NCBI RefSeq assembly: GCF_037991315.1
Contig: NZ_CP150300.1
Location: forward strand, 5,890,001 to 5,954,000
Direction of reading: 5' to 3'
Source: Paenibacillus sp. FSL H8-0079
GTDB taxonomy: Bacteria > Bacillota > Bacilli > Paenibacillales > Paenibacillaceae
Length of the DNA: 64,000 nt
Positions 48,138 through 56,839 of this stretch are shown here, piece by piece. Below the pieces are notes generated by a model. That model was not told where the DNA came from. It ran no database searches and saw only the letters and a program-made list of their open reading frames with translations. Position numbers and translations under genes: made by a program. How positions within the stretch are numbered: position 1 is the first letter of the stretch; every line of letters starts with the position of its first letter.

Positions 48138-48485
48138 TCATTTTTTTCTGTCCATCAAAAAACTATCTGGTGTATATCCTGCCTCATACGCGTTTCTTTG
48201 TACTTTCGCCTGTCCTCGCTTATGCAACCAGTCCTGTGCTTCCAGTCGAAGCGTGTTCATTCGAGCAAGAATCTCCTGATCTTTTTCCAGTAGGCTATTA
48301 ATGATGTCTTTCTCATGTTCATTAGCCTGTTCTTGAGAAAAGTGTTCAATCAATTGATCCACAATCTCTTGTCGTACTTCTGTGAAGGATTCCAGCTGCT
48401 CGTAACTCAAATCATATAGATTAATCAAAATGTAATTAGTCGTACTCTCCAGTTGACTAATACATTCTGATCTATCCATTGGCAT
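48138..48485 (-). CDS. fliT: FliT-family flagellar chaperone
   Basis: 115 residues, almost all helical and charged, with heptad-like spacing (ESTTNYILINLYDLSYEQLESF). Position after fliD-fliS and size match FliT, which binds the FliD cap protein before export. Sequence is poorly conserved in the family, so the call depends on context. It overlaps fliS by 14 bp, a sign of translational coupling. Last gene of the flaG-fliD-fliS-fliT operon. No terminator was found immediately after it. Confidence 0.72.
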   Translation of the reverse strand: MPMDRSECISQLESTTNYILINLYDLSYEQLESFTEVRQEIVDQLIEHFSQEQANEHEKDIINSLLEKDQEILARMNTLRLEAQDWLHKRGQAKVQRNAYEAGYTPDSFLMDRKK

Positions 48486-48873
48486 TCACAGGTTGACCTT
48501 CTTGGCTGATCGCAATCTTGGAAGCTTGAATCCAGGTCTCACGGAGTTCAGACAGATAACCTACAGCTTCTTCAGCCTTCGTTTCATCCCGATGAATGTT
48601 GGCTTCAACAAGCAAGTAATTCGTGTACTCATACAGAGAATATAAATTTTTCGAAATATCATAATCCTGATTCAATGTACTCATTAATTCACTAATGATA
48701 GTCTGGGCTTTACCCAAGTTAAAATTAACCTTTTCAATATCCTGTTGTTGCATAGCAGCAATGGCTGTCTTCGTAAAACGAATAGCTCCATCATATAACA
48801 TGATGACTAACTGCGCCGGATTAGAGGTTTGGACAGAGGATTGACGATATTTATCATATGGAGAAGTGATCAA
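48472..48873 (-). CDS. fliS: Flagellin chaperone FliS
   Basis: 133 residues from TTG at 48873 (ITSPYDKYRQSSVQT), preferred because AAAGGG lies about 8 nt upstream; the GTG at 48882 overlaps that site. The four-helix FliS features LVIMLYDGAIRF and NFNLGKAQTIISEL are clear. It binds the C-terminal helix of flagellin in the cytoplasm, preventing polymerisation before export, and in Bacillus also contacts FliW. It follows fliD by 23 nt. Confidence 0.93.
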   Translation of the reverse strand: MITSPYDKYRQSSVQTSNPAQLVIMLYDGAIRFTKTAIAAMQQQDIEKVNFNLGKAQTIISELMSTLNQDYDISKNLYSLYEYTNYLLVEANIHRDETKAEEAVGYLSELRETWIQASKIAISQEGQPVNANG

Positions 48874-48896
48874 AAGTCTCACCCTTTATATTAAAA

Positions 48897-50762
48897 TTAA
48901 TTACCAAATTGAGATAGAAGACTGGACGACTGTGACTGCAACTGTGTCATTGCTTTTTCCATGGCAGCGAACTGTTTATAATACCGATTCTCCGTAGTAG
49001 TAAGGTTACGTTGCATCGTAGCAATTCTCTTATTATATTCATCCAGTTTTCTGCCCATCGGATTTTCCGCGCTAAACGTGCTAGTAATATCTGTTGTAAA
49101 ACGGTTAGTACCTGAACGATCAGATATCCGTTGAATTGCAGTAGAAGCCTTGTCTGCCAATTTATCGAATAACCCATCATTTGGCGAAGAAACTGGTCCT
49201 TGGAATACATCAATCACTGCCTGTGGATTGGTACTAATCATACTTTTGAGCTTTGCCTCATCTTTTATAATTAGTTTTCCGTTCTCTGAGTATGATCCGG
49301 TAGTAATCCCCATCGCACTGAGAGGCCCCAATGCTCCAGTGATCACACTACGCATATCTGACAGTACTGACTTGATAATATCATTGTTTTTCAGCATTCC
49401 ACTCTTAGATTTTTCAGTCCATGCCAGAATCTCAGATTCTTTCATTTCTTTTTTATTTTCGTCTGTGAGTGGTCTAAAATCATTATATCTGGTTTCTCTA
49501 ATGGTTGAGTTTAAAGATTGGATAAGCTTGTTGTAATCATCAATGAAACCTTTGATCGTCTCAAGTGCCTTGTCGGGATCTGTTTGGTTTTTAATGATAA
49601 CTGGGTTATTAACCCCAGTCTCCTCTTGCAGTGTCAATTGCACACCATTAATGGTAAAGGTATTGGTTCTAATGTTATCCATCTTTTGGCCATTTACATG
49701 CACTTCAGCATTTATGCCTTCCTTTACTAACGTCAAAGGCGTATCACTTTCTATGGCAGGTTCTGCTCCCTTAAATAAAGCCAGGAATTCATAAGACTTA
49801 CCACCAAGCTTAATTTCTTCAATTCCAGCTTTAGTTTTAAAACTAAGTTTTCCTTTTTCATCAAAGCCAGCGGTTACTCCCGCTTTTTCATTACCGTTAA
49901 TTTCATTTAATATGCTCTGAATGGATGTTGTTTCTTTGAATTCGAACTTCTCACCATTGATACTAAAACTATACGTCTTCGCAGCTGCTCCTGGTTCTGG
50001 TGCCTTGCCATCAAGTAACGTTTTCAAGTCAGCAAGCGTCTTGTCTGCTGTAACCGTTGCTCCTGCTCCTTTTGTTTCTACACTTGTTTTTTTGGAGAAC
50101 AAAGCAAGGATTGAGTTACTATCTGACGGAGTTTTAACATCTACTTTCCCATCGGTTCCACCTGATTTTGAAGCAAATGAGAGTTTACCCGTAGCTTCAT
50201 CATAACTTGCAATGACATCAGCTTTTGCATCAGCGTTGATGACCGAAATCAAGGATGCAATTGAAGTAGTACCTTTGAATTTATCTTTGAAACTCACACC
50301 ATTAATCGTTATATCGAATTTCTTCGCATCGTACTCCGCCCTCTCCGTAGCACTCAAGCTAGAAAGATCTACGCCATCCAGAGTAGCTAAGGTAGTATTA
50401 CGACTAACCCCAGGGCCTAGACCTGAGGTTTCACGCGTCTCAGCTACTGCCAATTTTTCGATACTGACTTTCATCTCAGCCATCGTTGCAGTTGCAGACG
50501 CTTCAGCTCTCAACGCAGTTGTATTACCCGAAACCATTGATTTATTAGCATTAAGCGCCGACGAAGCACCATATTTATCGGTTAATTTATTGGAACGAAA
50601 ATCATATAATTTACTGCTTGCTTCACGATAGCTCTCACGTTGCCATTGCAAAATCTGTTTATCCTGATTCAATCTGTCCAGTCGCAGAGTTTTGGTAGCC
50701 ATCATGCTCTTGACCATACTTTCAATATTCATACCTGAAAAGCCGTTAACCCGTGTAACCAT
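48897..50762 (-). CDS. fliD: Flagellar hook-associated protein 2 (filament cap) FliD
   Basis: 621 residues, larger than B. subtilis FliD (498). N-terminal FliD_N domain (about 1-110; GFSGMNIESMVKSMM) and C-terminal FliD_C coiled-coil region (about 390-621). The extra length is in the middle, where two similar segments (TINGVSFKDKFKGTTSIASL and SINGEKFEFKETTSIQSIL), each with a following GKLSF strand, look like duplicated flagellin-IN modules exposed on the cap. It folds flagellin at the filament tip. GGAGGTG lies before the ATG. It follows flaG by 21 nt. Confidence 0.95.
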   Translation of the reverse strand: MVTRVNGFSGMNIESMVKSMMATKTLRLDRLNQDKQILQWQRESYREASSKLYDFRSNKLTDKYGASSALNANKSMVSGNTTALRAEASATATMAEMKVSIEKLAVAETRETSGLGPGVSRNTTLATLDGVDLSSLSATERAEYDAKKFDITINGVSFKDKFKGTTSIASLISVINADAKADVIASYDEATGKLSFASKSGGTDGKVDVKTPSDSNSILALFSKKTSVETKGAGATVTADKTLADLKTLLDGKAPEPGAAAKTYSFSINGEKFEFKETTSIQSILNEINGNEKAGVTAGFDEKGKLSFKTKAGIEEIKLGGKSYEFLALFKGAEPAIESDTPLTLVKEGINAEVHVNGQKMDNIRTNTFTINGVQLTLQEETGVNNPVIIKNQTDPDKALETIKGFIDDYNKLIQSLNSTIRETRYNDFRPLTDENKKEMKESEILAWTEKSKSGMLKNNDIIKSVLSDMRSVITGALGPLSAMGITTGSYSENGKLIIKDEAKLKSMISTNPQAVIDVFQGPVSSPNDGLFDKLADKASTAIQRISDRSGTNRFTTDITSTFSAENPMGRKLDEYNKRIATMQRNLTTTENRYYKQFAAMEKAMTQLQSQSSSLLSQFGN

Positions 50763-50782
50763 TGTGCACCTCCAGATCCATA

Positions 50783-51169
50783 TTATATCTTCTCGTCAAC
50801 TAAAATTCCGGCAAGTTCCATCATTTTAGCAACCAAATCCAATGTTTTCTCAGGAGGAATCTCGCGGATCAATTCCCCTGTATCTCTATTAAGTACTTTG
50901 ACCATAATTTCATGTGTTTTCTCATGAATACTAATATCCAGTGTCGTTTGTGGACCTTGCAGGGATTTCACAGCATTTTCAATCGTTCTAATCAAGTGTT
51001 CTTCACCGATGGATAAGGAAGTTCCTTGCCTCTCCAACTGGCTCAAACTCAAGCCCTTATTCATACTTGAGTTCAGGTCCCCTCGCTGCATTTCAGATAC
51101 TGAAGATGGTTCCCCTTGTTGACTGACTGATGATGACGTATTAGCGGATAATGAGAACTGTACATTCAT
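50783..51169 (-). CDS. flaG: Flagellar protein FlaG
   Basis: 128 residues from ATG at 51169 (MNVQFSLSANTSSS), with GGAGGT 10 nt upstream inside the longer open frame. The N-terminal half is Ser/Gln-rich; the conserved FlaG core is at the C-terminus (about 65-128; LDISIHEKTHEIMVKVLN, then TGELIREIPPEK). It affects filament length in other bacteria; mechanism unclear. First gene of the flaG-fliD-fliS-fliT operon, with a sigma-D-like promoter about 35 nt upstream. Confidence 0.9.
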   Translation of the reverse strand: MNVQFSLSANTSSSVSQQGEPSSVSEMQRGDLNSSMNKGLSLSQLERQGTSLSIGEEHLIRTIENAVKSLQGPQTTLDISIHEKTHEIMVKVLNRDTGELIREIPPEKTLDLVAKMMELAGILVDEKI

Positions 51170-51203
51170 CTTTACCACTACCTCCGGCTTCATATTTACT
51201 TTT

Positions 51204-51231
51204 ATATCGGTTTAAATCACGTTTCTCATTA
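51204..51231 (-). promoter_or_regulatory. Sigma-D-like promoter of flaG-fliDST
   Basis: Minus strand TAAT (51228-51231), 16-nt spacer, ACCGATAT (51204-51211), seven of eight matches to GCCGATAT. Confidence 0.65.
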
Positions 51232-51251
51232 GAGCTTTATGAAAAATATGT

Positions 51252-51277
51252 ATAAAAAGACCTCGGCAATGCCGAGG
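51252..51277 (-). terminator. Terminator of fliB
   Basis: Minus strand CCTCGGC, 3-nt loop, GCCGAGG, then TCTTTTT, about 20 nt beyond the fliB stop. Confidence 0.88.
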
Positions 51278-51296
51278 CCTCCTGCAGACAGTTAAA

Positions 51297-52535
51297 TTAA
51301 TTCTTGATCATGATGGACATATAAGCCATGGAAGTGTAATTATTGTCTTCCAGTAGCTCAAGCACGTTATTTAAATATCTTCCATTATGTTCAACGGTTT
51401 TGGCAAATGATTGAACAAGCTTTACTACCAGGTCCGTGGTTAAACCTTTATGGAAGCCAGACATGCCAATCAAATGCAGTTTAATCATAGAGAAATGAAC
51501 AACCATCATAACATAATCGTCATATACTCCGCTACGTCCAAATGGAAACAAATTTTTGAAAACATAATTCACAAGGTAGTTTTCGAGAATATACTCGTGT
51601 TCTTCCATAAATGGACTGTAGTAATCTTCACTCGCTGTCTTGTATCTTTCTGCAATCTCTTCCTCGGTAGAATCCTCCGTGTACATAATACCGTTCAGTG
51701 TTTCTACAACACATTGCATATATCTTGAACTATTAAATCCATGTCCAAAACGAAAATCCATAAGCTCCTTACAGAGCTTCATCTGCACCATGTGATTTCC
51801 TGGGATATCCATTAAAGACTTTTTGGTATTAGGGTCTTCCAACATTCTTGAATATGATGTAATCGTATCTAAAACTGCCTCATATTTTTCTTCGTTAACT
51901 TGAGACTGTACTTTCTGATAAAACAAGCCTAGAATAATTAGTCTCTCTGATAATGTGTAGGCACGATTTTGCAACACCTGAATCGTAAAAATTCGCAAAT
52001 CCCAAAAATATGGTGTTAACTTATTTTTAGTATTCGGATTATCAGTAATAATTTGCTTCATAATCCAAACTTTATTATCTTCGCTTTCTTCAATTTCATT
52101 AAATTGAATCCCCTCAGGGTTCAATAACGTAAGCCTCGCTGCCTCAGGACAAGATAATGTGGTGGATTTTTCTAATACTCCATCTATACTGTTAATACTT
52201 CTGGGATAGGTGCTGCACACATTCGACAGGTAGTCCTCTCCTAAGCCTAGTTGAACCTTACACAAGTTTTCCTCGGACAGAAAGCTACATCTTCCTTGTT
52301 CATTCATCTTAATCTTTGCATATCTCTGTGGACTGGGCTCCGAACGATGTCTAGAGATGTTCTTATTAAATAAAGGTTTGAATTCAATATCACGGGATTT
52401 AGCATACTTTTTATACGTGGCTTGATCAATATCCACTCTCCATCCAACACAACAGGAATCTTCACAGGCTGAGCCAATACAAGCAAATTCCTGCATATAT
52501 TCGGGAACAAGAATGGTTCGGCTTTTCGTTGTCAT
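51297..52535 (-). CDS. fliB: Flagellin lysine-N-methylase FliB
   Basis: 412 residues. The N-terminal third carries a Cys-rich cluster characteristic of FliB: CIGSACEDSCCVGW, later CSFLSEENLCK, CSTYPR and LSCPEAAR, thought to hold an iron-sulfur centre. The rest is helical. In Salmonella FliB methylates surface lysines of flagellin; placing it directly after hag supports the same role here. Own ribosome site is weak, but a terminator lies between hag and fliB, so it is likely to have a separate or read-through transcript. B. subtilis has no equivalent at this position. Confidence 0.85.
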   Translation of the reverse strand: MTTKSRTILVPEYMQEFACIGSACEDSCCVGWRVDIDQATYKKYAKSRDIEFKPLFNKNISRHRSEPSPQRYAKIKMNEQGRCSFLSEENLCKVQLGLGEDYLSNVCSTYPRSINSIDGVLEKSTTLSCPEAARLTLLNPEGIQFNEIEESEDNKVWIMKQIITDNPNTKNKLTPYFWDLRIFTIQVLQNRAYTLSERLIILGLFYQKVQSQVNEEKYEAVLDTITSYSRMLEDPNTKKSLMDIPGNHMVQMKLCKELMDFRFGHGFNSSRYMQCVVETLNGIMYTEDSTEEEIAERYKTASEDYYSPFMEEHEYILENYLVNYVFKNLFPFGRSGVYDDYVMMVVHFSMIKLHLIGMSGFHKGLTTDLVVKLVQSFAKTVEHNGRYLNNVLELLEDNNYTSMAYMSIMIKN

Positions 52536-52562
52536 CTAGTTTACCCCTTATCACCTTTTGTA

Positions 52563-52600
52563 AATAAAAATAGATACCCTCACGTAGAAGATATCTATTT
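52563..52600 (-). terminator. Terminator of hag
   Basis: Minus strand AAATAGATA pairs with TATCTATTT around a 15-nt loop, followed by TTTATTT. About 65 nt beyond the hag stop. Confidence 0.75.
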
Positions 52601-52665
52601 CAACTTGCAAATGTACAAAATTCCGAAGGAATTGGATAACCAATTCCTCCAGAAACATTTTAAAA

Positions 52666-54384
52666 TTAACGAAGCAATTGCAGCACGCCTTGTGGCTGTT
52701 GGTTTGCTTGTGCCAACATTGCTTGAGCTGCTTGAGCCAAGATGTTGTTTTTCGTTTGGGACATCATTTCTTTCGCCATGTCTACGTCACGGATACGGGA
52801 TTCCGCTGCAGTCAAGTTCTCGGAAGAAGTTCCCAAGTTATTGATTGTGTGCTCCAAACGGTTTTGAACAGCACCCAGTTTAGAACGTTCGCTAGATACA
52901 GAAGCAATCGCTTTGTCAACGGTTGTGATTGCACTAGCAGCGTTCGTGTTGCTTGTCAAATCAAGAGCCTTCTCAGCATTTTTGTTGTCTGTTCCGTCTG
53001 TTACGTTATCCGCTCCAGAGAAACCTTTACCTGTACCTGTGATACCCAATGCCGCAGCACGCATGTCGTTAACGCCCAAAGACAGGGATTGATTTTGGTT
53101 CGCACCAATTTGGAATGCTGCAGAACGATCCTCATACTCAGCAGGTGTAGTCTCTTGAGGCTCAGTCGTCACTTCAGTCGTTGCTGTCTCTAATTTAAAT
53201 GTACCTACCAGCGCTGTTGCAGTCCCTTTTGCCAAATCAAACTTAATGCCATTCGCATCATAATTGAATGTAGCACCGACCCCAGAGAACTTCGTAGAAG
53301 ATACTGAAGCTCCGCCTGCATCCAATAAATCAACAGTCAGATCAGTACCAGCAAGGGTTACTTTCACTTGGGATACATTGGCAATAAGTTGACTATCAGC
53401 TGCATCAATCTTAAAGTTAGTCATTGCCGCTGGGGTAGCGCCTGCATTAGTATTTGTTGTCCAATCCTGCGAGGTTGGAATTGTGTTAACAACAGCAGTA
53501 GTTAAATTACCCGTACTGCCGTTAGCTTTTTTCAAGTCGATTGTTACAGTTTCACCTACAGCCCAATCTTTGGCATCAGCTCCCTTAAAGGAGAAAGTGA
53601 TACCCTCATTGTCAAAGGAATACGTATCCTTAGCAGCATCGTAAGCCAATGCTTGAGCATCAATTTTCAAATTCAAAGGAGTACCACCCGTTTTATCAAT
53701 ACCATCAAATGAAAGCTTAAAGCCATCGGCATCTCTTTCAAGCTTAATCTCATTCTTGCCTGCTGCTGATGCTTCATTTACTTTGGTCCAATCAAAACCG
53801 TTCGCAGCTTTACCCGTAAACTTAACGTCAAATGCCACTTGGGAATCATTGTCAGACCATGCGATTGGCTCTGGGCCAACTTTAACCGTTTGGGTAATTG
53901 CTTTATTAACATCAACTGTTGTAGCTGGAGTAGTTACCGCTGCTTTTGTCATGAATTTATCAGACAAGTCACCGTTCAACAATTTCTTCGTATTGAACTC
54001 CGTTGTGTTACCAATCCGGTTGATCTCGGAAGTCAACTGGTTCATTTCTTTTTGCAATTCGCCACGATCTTGCTCTGTGTTTGTATCATTGGAAGATTGA
54101 ACTGCAAGCTCACGCATACGTTGCAGGATGGAGTGAGTTTCGTTCAATGCACCCTCAGCTGTTTGGATCAAAGAGATTCCATCTTGAGCGTTACGAGTAG
54201 CTTGATCCAAACCACGGATTTGTCCACGCATTTTTTCGGAAATTGCCAAACCAGCAGCATCGTCACCAGCACGGTTGATACGAAGACCAGAAGACAATTT
54301 TTCGATGTTTTTGTTCGTGTTAGCAGTGTTAGTGCTCAGTTGGCGGTGTGTGTTCAACGCCGCGATATTATGGTTGATAATCAT
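52666..54384 (-). CDS. hag: Flagellin
   Basis: 572 residues from ATG at 54384 ([16 protein letters not shown]), with GGGAGGAAA 7 nt upstream. N- and C-terminal D0/D1 domains (about 1-142 and 468-572) are highly conserved ([38 protein letters not shown]). Between them lie about 320 residues of Thr/Ala/Lys-rich variable sequence forming surface domains; B. subtilis Hag, at about 304 residues, nearly lacks these. Translation is probably controlled by CsrA at the leader hairpin, and FliW/CsrA are encoded just upstream. Lysines of the outer domains are likely FliB targets. Confidence 0.96.
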   Translation of the reverse strand: MIINHNIAALNTHRQLSTNTANTNKNIEKLSSGLRINRAGDDAAGLAISEKMRGQIRGLDQATRNAQDGISLIQTAEGALNETHSILQRMRELAVQSSNDTNTEQDRGELQKEMNQLTSEINRIGNTTEFNTKKLLNGDLSDKFMTKAAVTTPATTVDVNKAITQTVKVGPEPIAWSDNDSQVAFDVKFTGKAANGFDWTKVNEASAAGKNEIKLERDADGFKLSFDGIDKTGGTPLNLKIDAQALAYDAAKDTYSFDNEGITFSFKGADAKDWAVGETVTIDLKKANGSTGNLTTAVVNTIPTSQDWTTNTNAGATPAAMTNFKIDAADSQLIANVSQVKVTLAGTDLTVDLLDAGGASVSSTKFSGVGATFNYDANGIKFDLAKGTATALVGTFKLETATTEVTTEPQETTPAEYEDRSAAFQIGANQNQSLSLGVNDMRAAALGITGTGKGFSGADNVTDGTDNKNAEKALDLTSNTNAASAITTVDKAIASVSSERSKLGAVQNRLEHTINNLGTSSENLTAAESRIRDVDMAKEMMSQTKNNILAQAAQAMLAQANQQPQGVLQLLR

Positions 54385-54415
54385 TAGAAATTTCCTCCCT
54401 GAAAATAAGTTAGTT

Positions 54416-54429
54416 CCACATCCTTGTGG
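54416..54429 (-). promoter_or_regulatory. CsrA-binding hairpin in the hag leader
   Basis: Minus strand CCACA-AGGA-TGTGG: a 5-bp stem presenting GGA in the loop; the sequence ACAAGGATGT matches the CsrA consensus ACARGGAUGU completely. It lies about 20 nt upstream of the hag ribosome site, whose GGGAGGA is a second potential CsrA site, as in B. subtilis. Confidence 0.75.
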
Positions 54430-54482
54430 TAAACGCCGCGACATTAAGGTCGGCCGCCCTGCCGAAGCAGCGTCTAAATTAT

Positions 54483-54510
54483 ATATCGACGAGAGGTGTA
54501 CAAGTGTTTA
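54483..54510 (-). promoter_or_regulatory. Sigma-D promoter of hag
   Basis: Minus strand TAAA (54507-54510), 16-nt spacer, GTCGATAT (54483-54490), seven of eight matches to GCCGATAT. Leader of about 90 nt. Confidence 0.75.
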
Positions 54511-54528
54511 TAGCAAAATGGAATATTT

Positions 54529-54774
54529 TTAATCTTTTTTCAATTCGGAGTTACGCAGCCGTTCCATAAATGCTTCAACATTGGCGGCAAGAGGCGTAGC
54601 TGACTCCCGGTTAGCTTCCTGAATGGACGCATATATCTCCTGACGATAGATATCAATATGTTTGGGTGCAGAGATTCCGATTCTCACCGTATCTCCTTCT
54701 ACAGCTAGCACTGTAACTTCGATCTGATCCTGGATGATGATAGACTCGCCTTTTTTTCGCGACAATACGAGCAT
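54529..54774 (-). CDS. csrA: Carbon storage regulator / flagellin translation repressor CsrA
   Basis: 81 residues from ATG at 54774 ([11 protein letters not shown]), with AAAGGAGGTG 8 nt upstream. The beta strands and RNA-binding edge ([23 protein letters not shown]) are intact. CsrA dimers bind GGA in hairpin loops and block ribosome binding; here the target is the hag leader 100 nt downstream. The C-terminal tail after residue 55 is longer than in E. coli, as in Bacillus CsrA, where it contacts FliW. Its ribosome site lies in the end of fliW, so the two are coupled. Confidence 0.96.
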   Translation of the reverse strand: MLVLSRKKGESIIIQDQIEVTVLAVEGDTVRIGISAPKHIDIYRQEIYASIQEANRESATPLAANVEAFMERLRNSELKKD

Positions 54775-54775
54775 C

Positions 54776-55222
54776 TCACACACCTCCTTTAGCGGAATTC
54801 AACTGTTCTTCTGGCCAGATCAGACAACGCGTCTCATACCCCGATTGATGTAGTACAACTTGCTTACCTGTTCGGTTCTCTGGGTTCAACACAACGGGAG
54901 CAAGCAGATTCATCGTAGATAGGTTAACCCTTGAATGGATCGTGACCATTGAATACACCTCAACCTGGTCACGAATCTCAAGCTCATCTCGATCTGCCTC
55001 TGGTAATTCAAAGCTATACCCAGGAGAGAAGAGGAATGGATTAACAATCAGAAAAGAAAGCTCTTGCTCACGGAGAGATTGCAAGTATACAAAGGGAGTA
55101 TCCTCCCACGGAATTAATGCAAATTGGTGCTCATCATCGAATCCGGGCAGACCCTTGGAAAAGGAATAAACAACCTCATCTTGTACTTCGATCTCGCCCC
55201 ACATGCTTGTCTGAATTTTCAT
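54776..55222 (-). CDS. fliW: Flagellar assembly factor FliW
   Basis: 148 residues from ATG at 55222 ([13 protein letters not shown]), with GGGAGG 11 nt upstream. Conserved motifs [14 protein letters not shown] and NPFLFSPGY are present. FliW binds CsrA and releases it from hag mRNA until flagellin accumulates in the cytoplasm, then swaps to flagellin. The stop codon abuts the csrA start. A strong terminator sits between the preceding gene and fliW, so fliW-csrA depends on read-through or a promoter hidden in the short gap. Confidence 0.95.
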   Translation of the reverse strand: MKIQTSMWGEIEVQDEVVYSFSKGLPGFDDEHQFALIPWEDTPFVYLQSLREQELSFLIVNPFLFSPGYSFELPEADRDELEIRDQVEVYSMVTIHSRVNLSTMNLLAPVVLNPENRTGKQVVLHQSGYETRCLIWPEEQLNSAKGGV

Positions 55223-55255
55223 AATAACGAAGCCTCCCAAACAAAGATTTTACGC

Positions 55256-55298
55256 AAAAAGAGCTGTAGATGTCTGCTTCAAGACTGTCTACAGCTCT
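55256..55298 (-). terminator. Terminator between yviE and fliW
   Basis: Minus strand AGAGCTGTAGA pairs with TCTACAGCTCT, with a small inner stem, followed by five T. It starts about 12 nt after the yviE stop and ends 34 nt before fliW. Confidence 0.8.
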
Positions 55299-55310
55299 AC
55301 TTTATAGTTG

Positions 55311-55880
55311 TTACATTCCGACATCAATAGCTGGTGGCGTATACTGTATTGATGCATACTGCTTCACATAGATGTCGAGTTTACCTCGCTGATACTCGAT
55401 TTCAGGTCGATTGACCCTAACATTCAGCTCTGAAACAGCTGGTGTGTAATTAAGTTCCGGAGCACGAACATTGACACGAACATCTACGTTGTCGATAGAT
55501 GCCGGTCCTCGCATCTCTGGAAAAGAAGTCCCCTGCCAATCCTCACCAATAATATTAGCAATCGTATTACCTGGTTTATGAATCTCTGCTAATTGATCTC
55601 CTTGTTGAACACGATTAGCAATGTTTTGTAAGAAAATCTGCTGAATGCCTGAATAGATTCGAGCATTCATATCAATCATATTCCCACCATTATAAGCTGC
55701 GAATGCTTTTGATTGATCAACATTCAGCTCAGGAGCATGACTTTTAACTGTTAACTTGGCCGGTCTTGTATGAAGCTGCACATCCGCTTTAGGCTGGCGC
55801 AATGAAAACTGTCCTAGATCAGCGTTTATGCTCAATACAGACGGCGTCGTTCTTATCTGAACAACAGGAAGAGTACTCAT
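55311..55880 (-). CDS. yviE: YviE-like flagellar-cluster protein (DUF6470)
   Basis: 189 residues. Repeated Leu/Val/Pro strands with a shared pattern (LSINADLGQF, PELNVDQSK, PELNYTPAVSELNVRVNRP) suggest a beta-rich protein. B. subtilis has yviE in the same slot between flgL and fliW; its function is unknown. It starts 14 nt after flgL and ends at a terminator. No signal peptide or membrane span. Confidence 0.82.
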   Translation of the reverse strand: MSTLPVVQIRTTPSVLSINADLGQFSLRQPKADVQLHTRPAKLTVKSHAPELNVDQSKAFAAYNGGNMIDMNARIYSGIQQIFLQNIANRVQQGDQLAEIHKPGNTIANIIGEDWQGTSFPEMRGPASIDNVDVRVNVRAPELNYTPAVSELNVRVNRPEIEYQRGKLDIYVKQYASIQYTPPAIDVGM

Positions 55881-55893
55881 ACAGCTCCTCCTT

Positions 55894-56814
55894 TTATCTC
55901 AAGAAGTCCACAAGAGACGGTGAAATAATCTTGGATCCCGCTGATAAAGAAGCGTTGTATATATTTTCCTGTATTTTAGACTTCATCACAAGTTCAGCAT
56001 AATCTGCATCTTCAACCTTCGCCTGAAGATCCGTCAAGTTCACACCCAGATCATCCAAACGTCCCATCATTAGATCGATCCGATTCGTTTTGGCACCGAT
56101 CTCAGAGCGGATGGCCAACATTTTATCCATTCTACTATCAATGTTGCCAAGTTGATTGGATAATTCCTTCTGTTCCCCGTCTGATAATGCTTGAATAATG
56201 TTATTCAAAACTACAAATAGATTGTCATCTTCATCTTCATTCCCAAATGCTTCATTACCCGTTACATTAATGGGTAGTTGCACACTTTCCCCAACAATGA
56301 AATTGATTTTACCTGTATCGGTAATGACAGAAGCTGCATCTGTTGTATCGGAAGATCCATTCGCATCCTTGGTAAAATCGTAAGGCTTAATGTCATATGT
56401 TTCACCATTAAATACATATTTACCATTCAGCTTACTATTGGCTACATCAATGAGCTGTTCTTTCAACTGACTAACTTCTTCTTTGATACTATCAAGGGCA
56501 GACTGAGGATTGGTTCCTGTCGAACCCTGAACGACCAACTCACGCAAACGTTGAACGATACTCCCTGCTTGATCCATGACTGTATCGTTAAAATCCAGCC
56601 AAGATGTCGCACTATCTACATTCTTCTGATATTGTTCATTCGACGCCAATTCAGCACGGTAACGCAAAGAGTAGGTAATACCTACCGGATCGTCTGAAGG
56701 TTTGTTAATTTTCATGCCGGTCGCCATCTGAGTCTGCGTATTATTCATCTGCTGTGCATTACGATTCAAGTTCAATAGCAATTGGGAACTAAGCATGTTA
56801 TTCGTTATTCTCAT
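55894..56814 (-). CDS. flgL: Flagellar hook-associated protein 3 FlgL
   Basis: 306 residues. The N-terminal flagellin-like domain (MRITNNMLSSQLLLNLNRN) and C-terminal helix (AELVMKSKIQENIYNASL) match FlgL, the hook-filament junction protein. Residues about 135-200 form a variable outer domain. 26 nt after flgK, within the flgM-flgN-flgK-flgL-yviE operon. Confidence 0.96.
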   Translation of the reverse strand: MRITNNMLSSQLLLNLNRNAQQMNNTQTQMATGMKINKPSDDPVGITYSLRYRAELASNEQYQKNVDSATSWLDFNDTVMDQAGSIVQRLRELVVQGSTGTNPQSALDSIKEEVSQLKEQLIDVANSKLNGKYVFNGETYDIKPYDFTKDANGSSDTTDAASVITDTGKINFIVGESVQLPINVTGNEAFGNEDEDDNLFVVLNNIIQALSDGEQKELSNQLGNIDSRMDKMLAIRSEIGAKTNRIDLMMGRLDDLGVNLTDLQAKVEDADYAELVMKSKIQENIYNASLSAGSKIISPSLVDFLR

Positions 56815-56839
56815 AGTCTAGTTATGCCACTCCCTTCTA

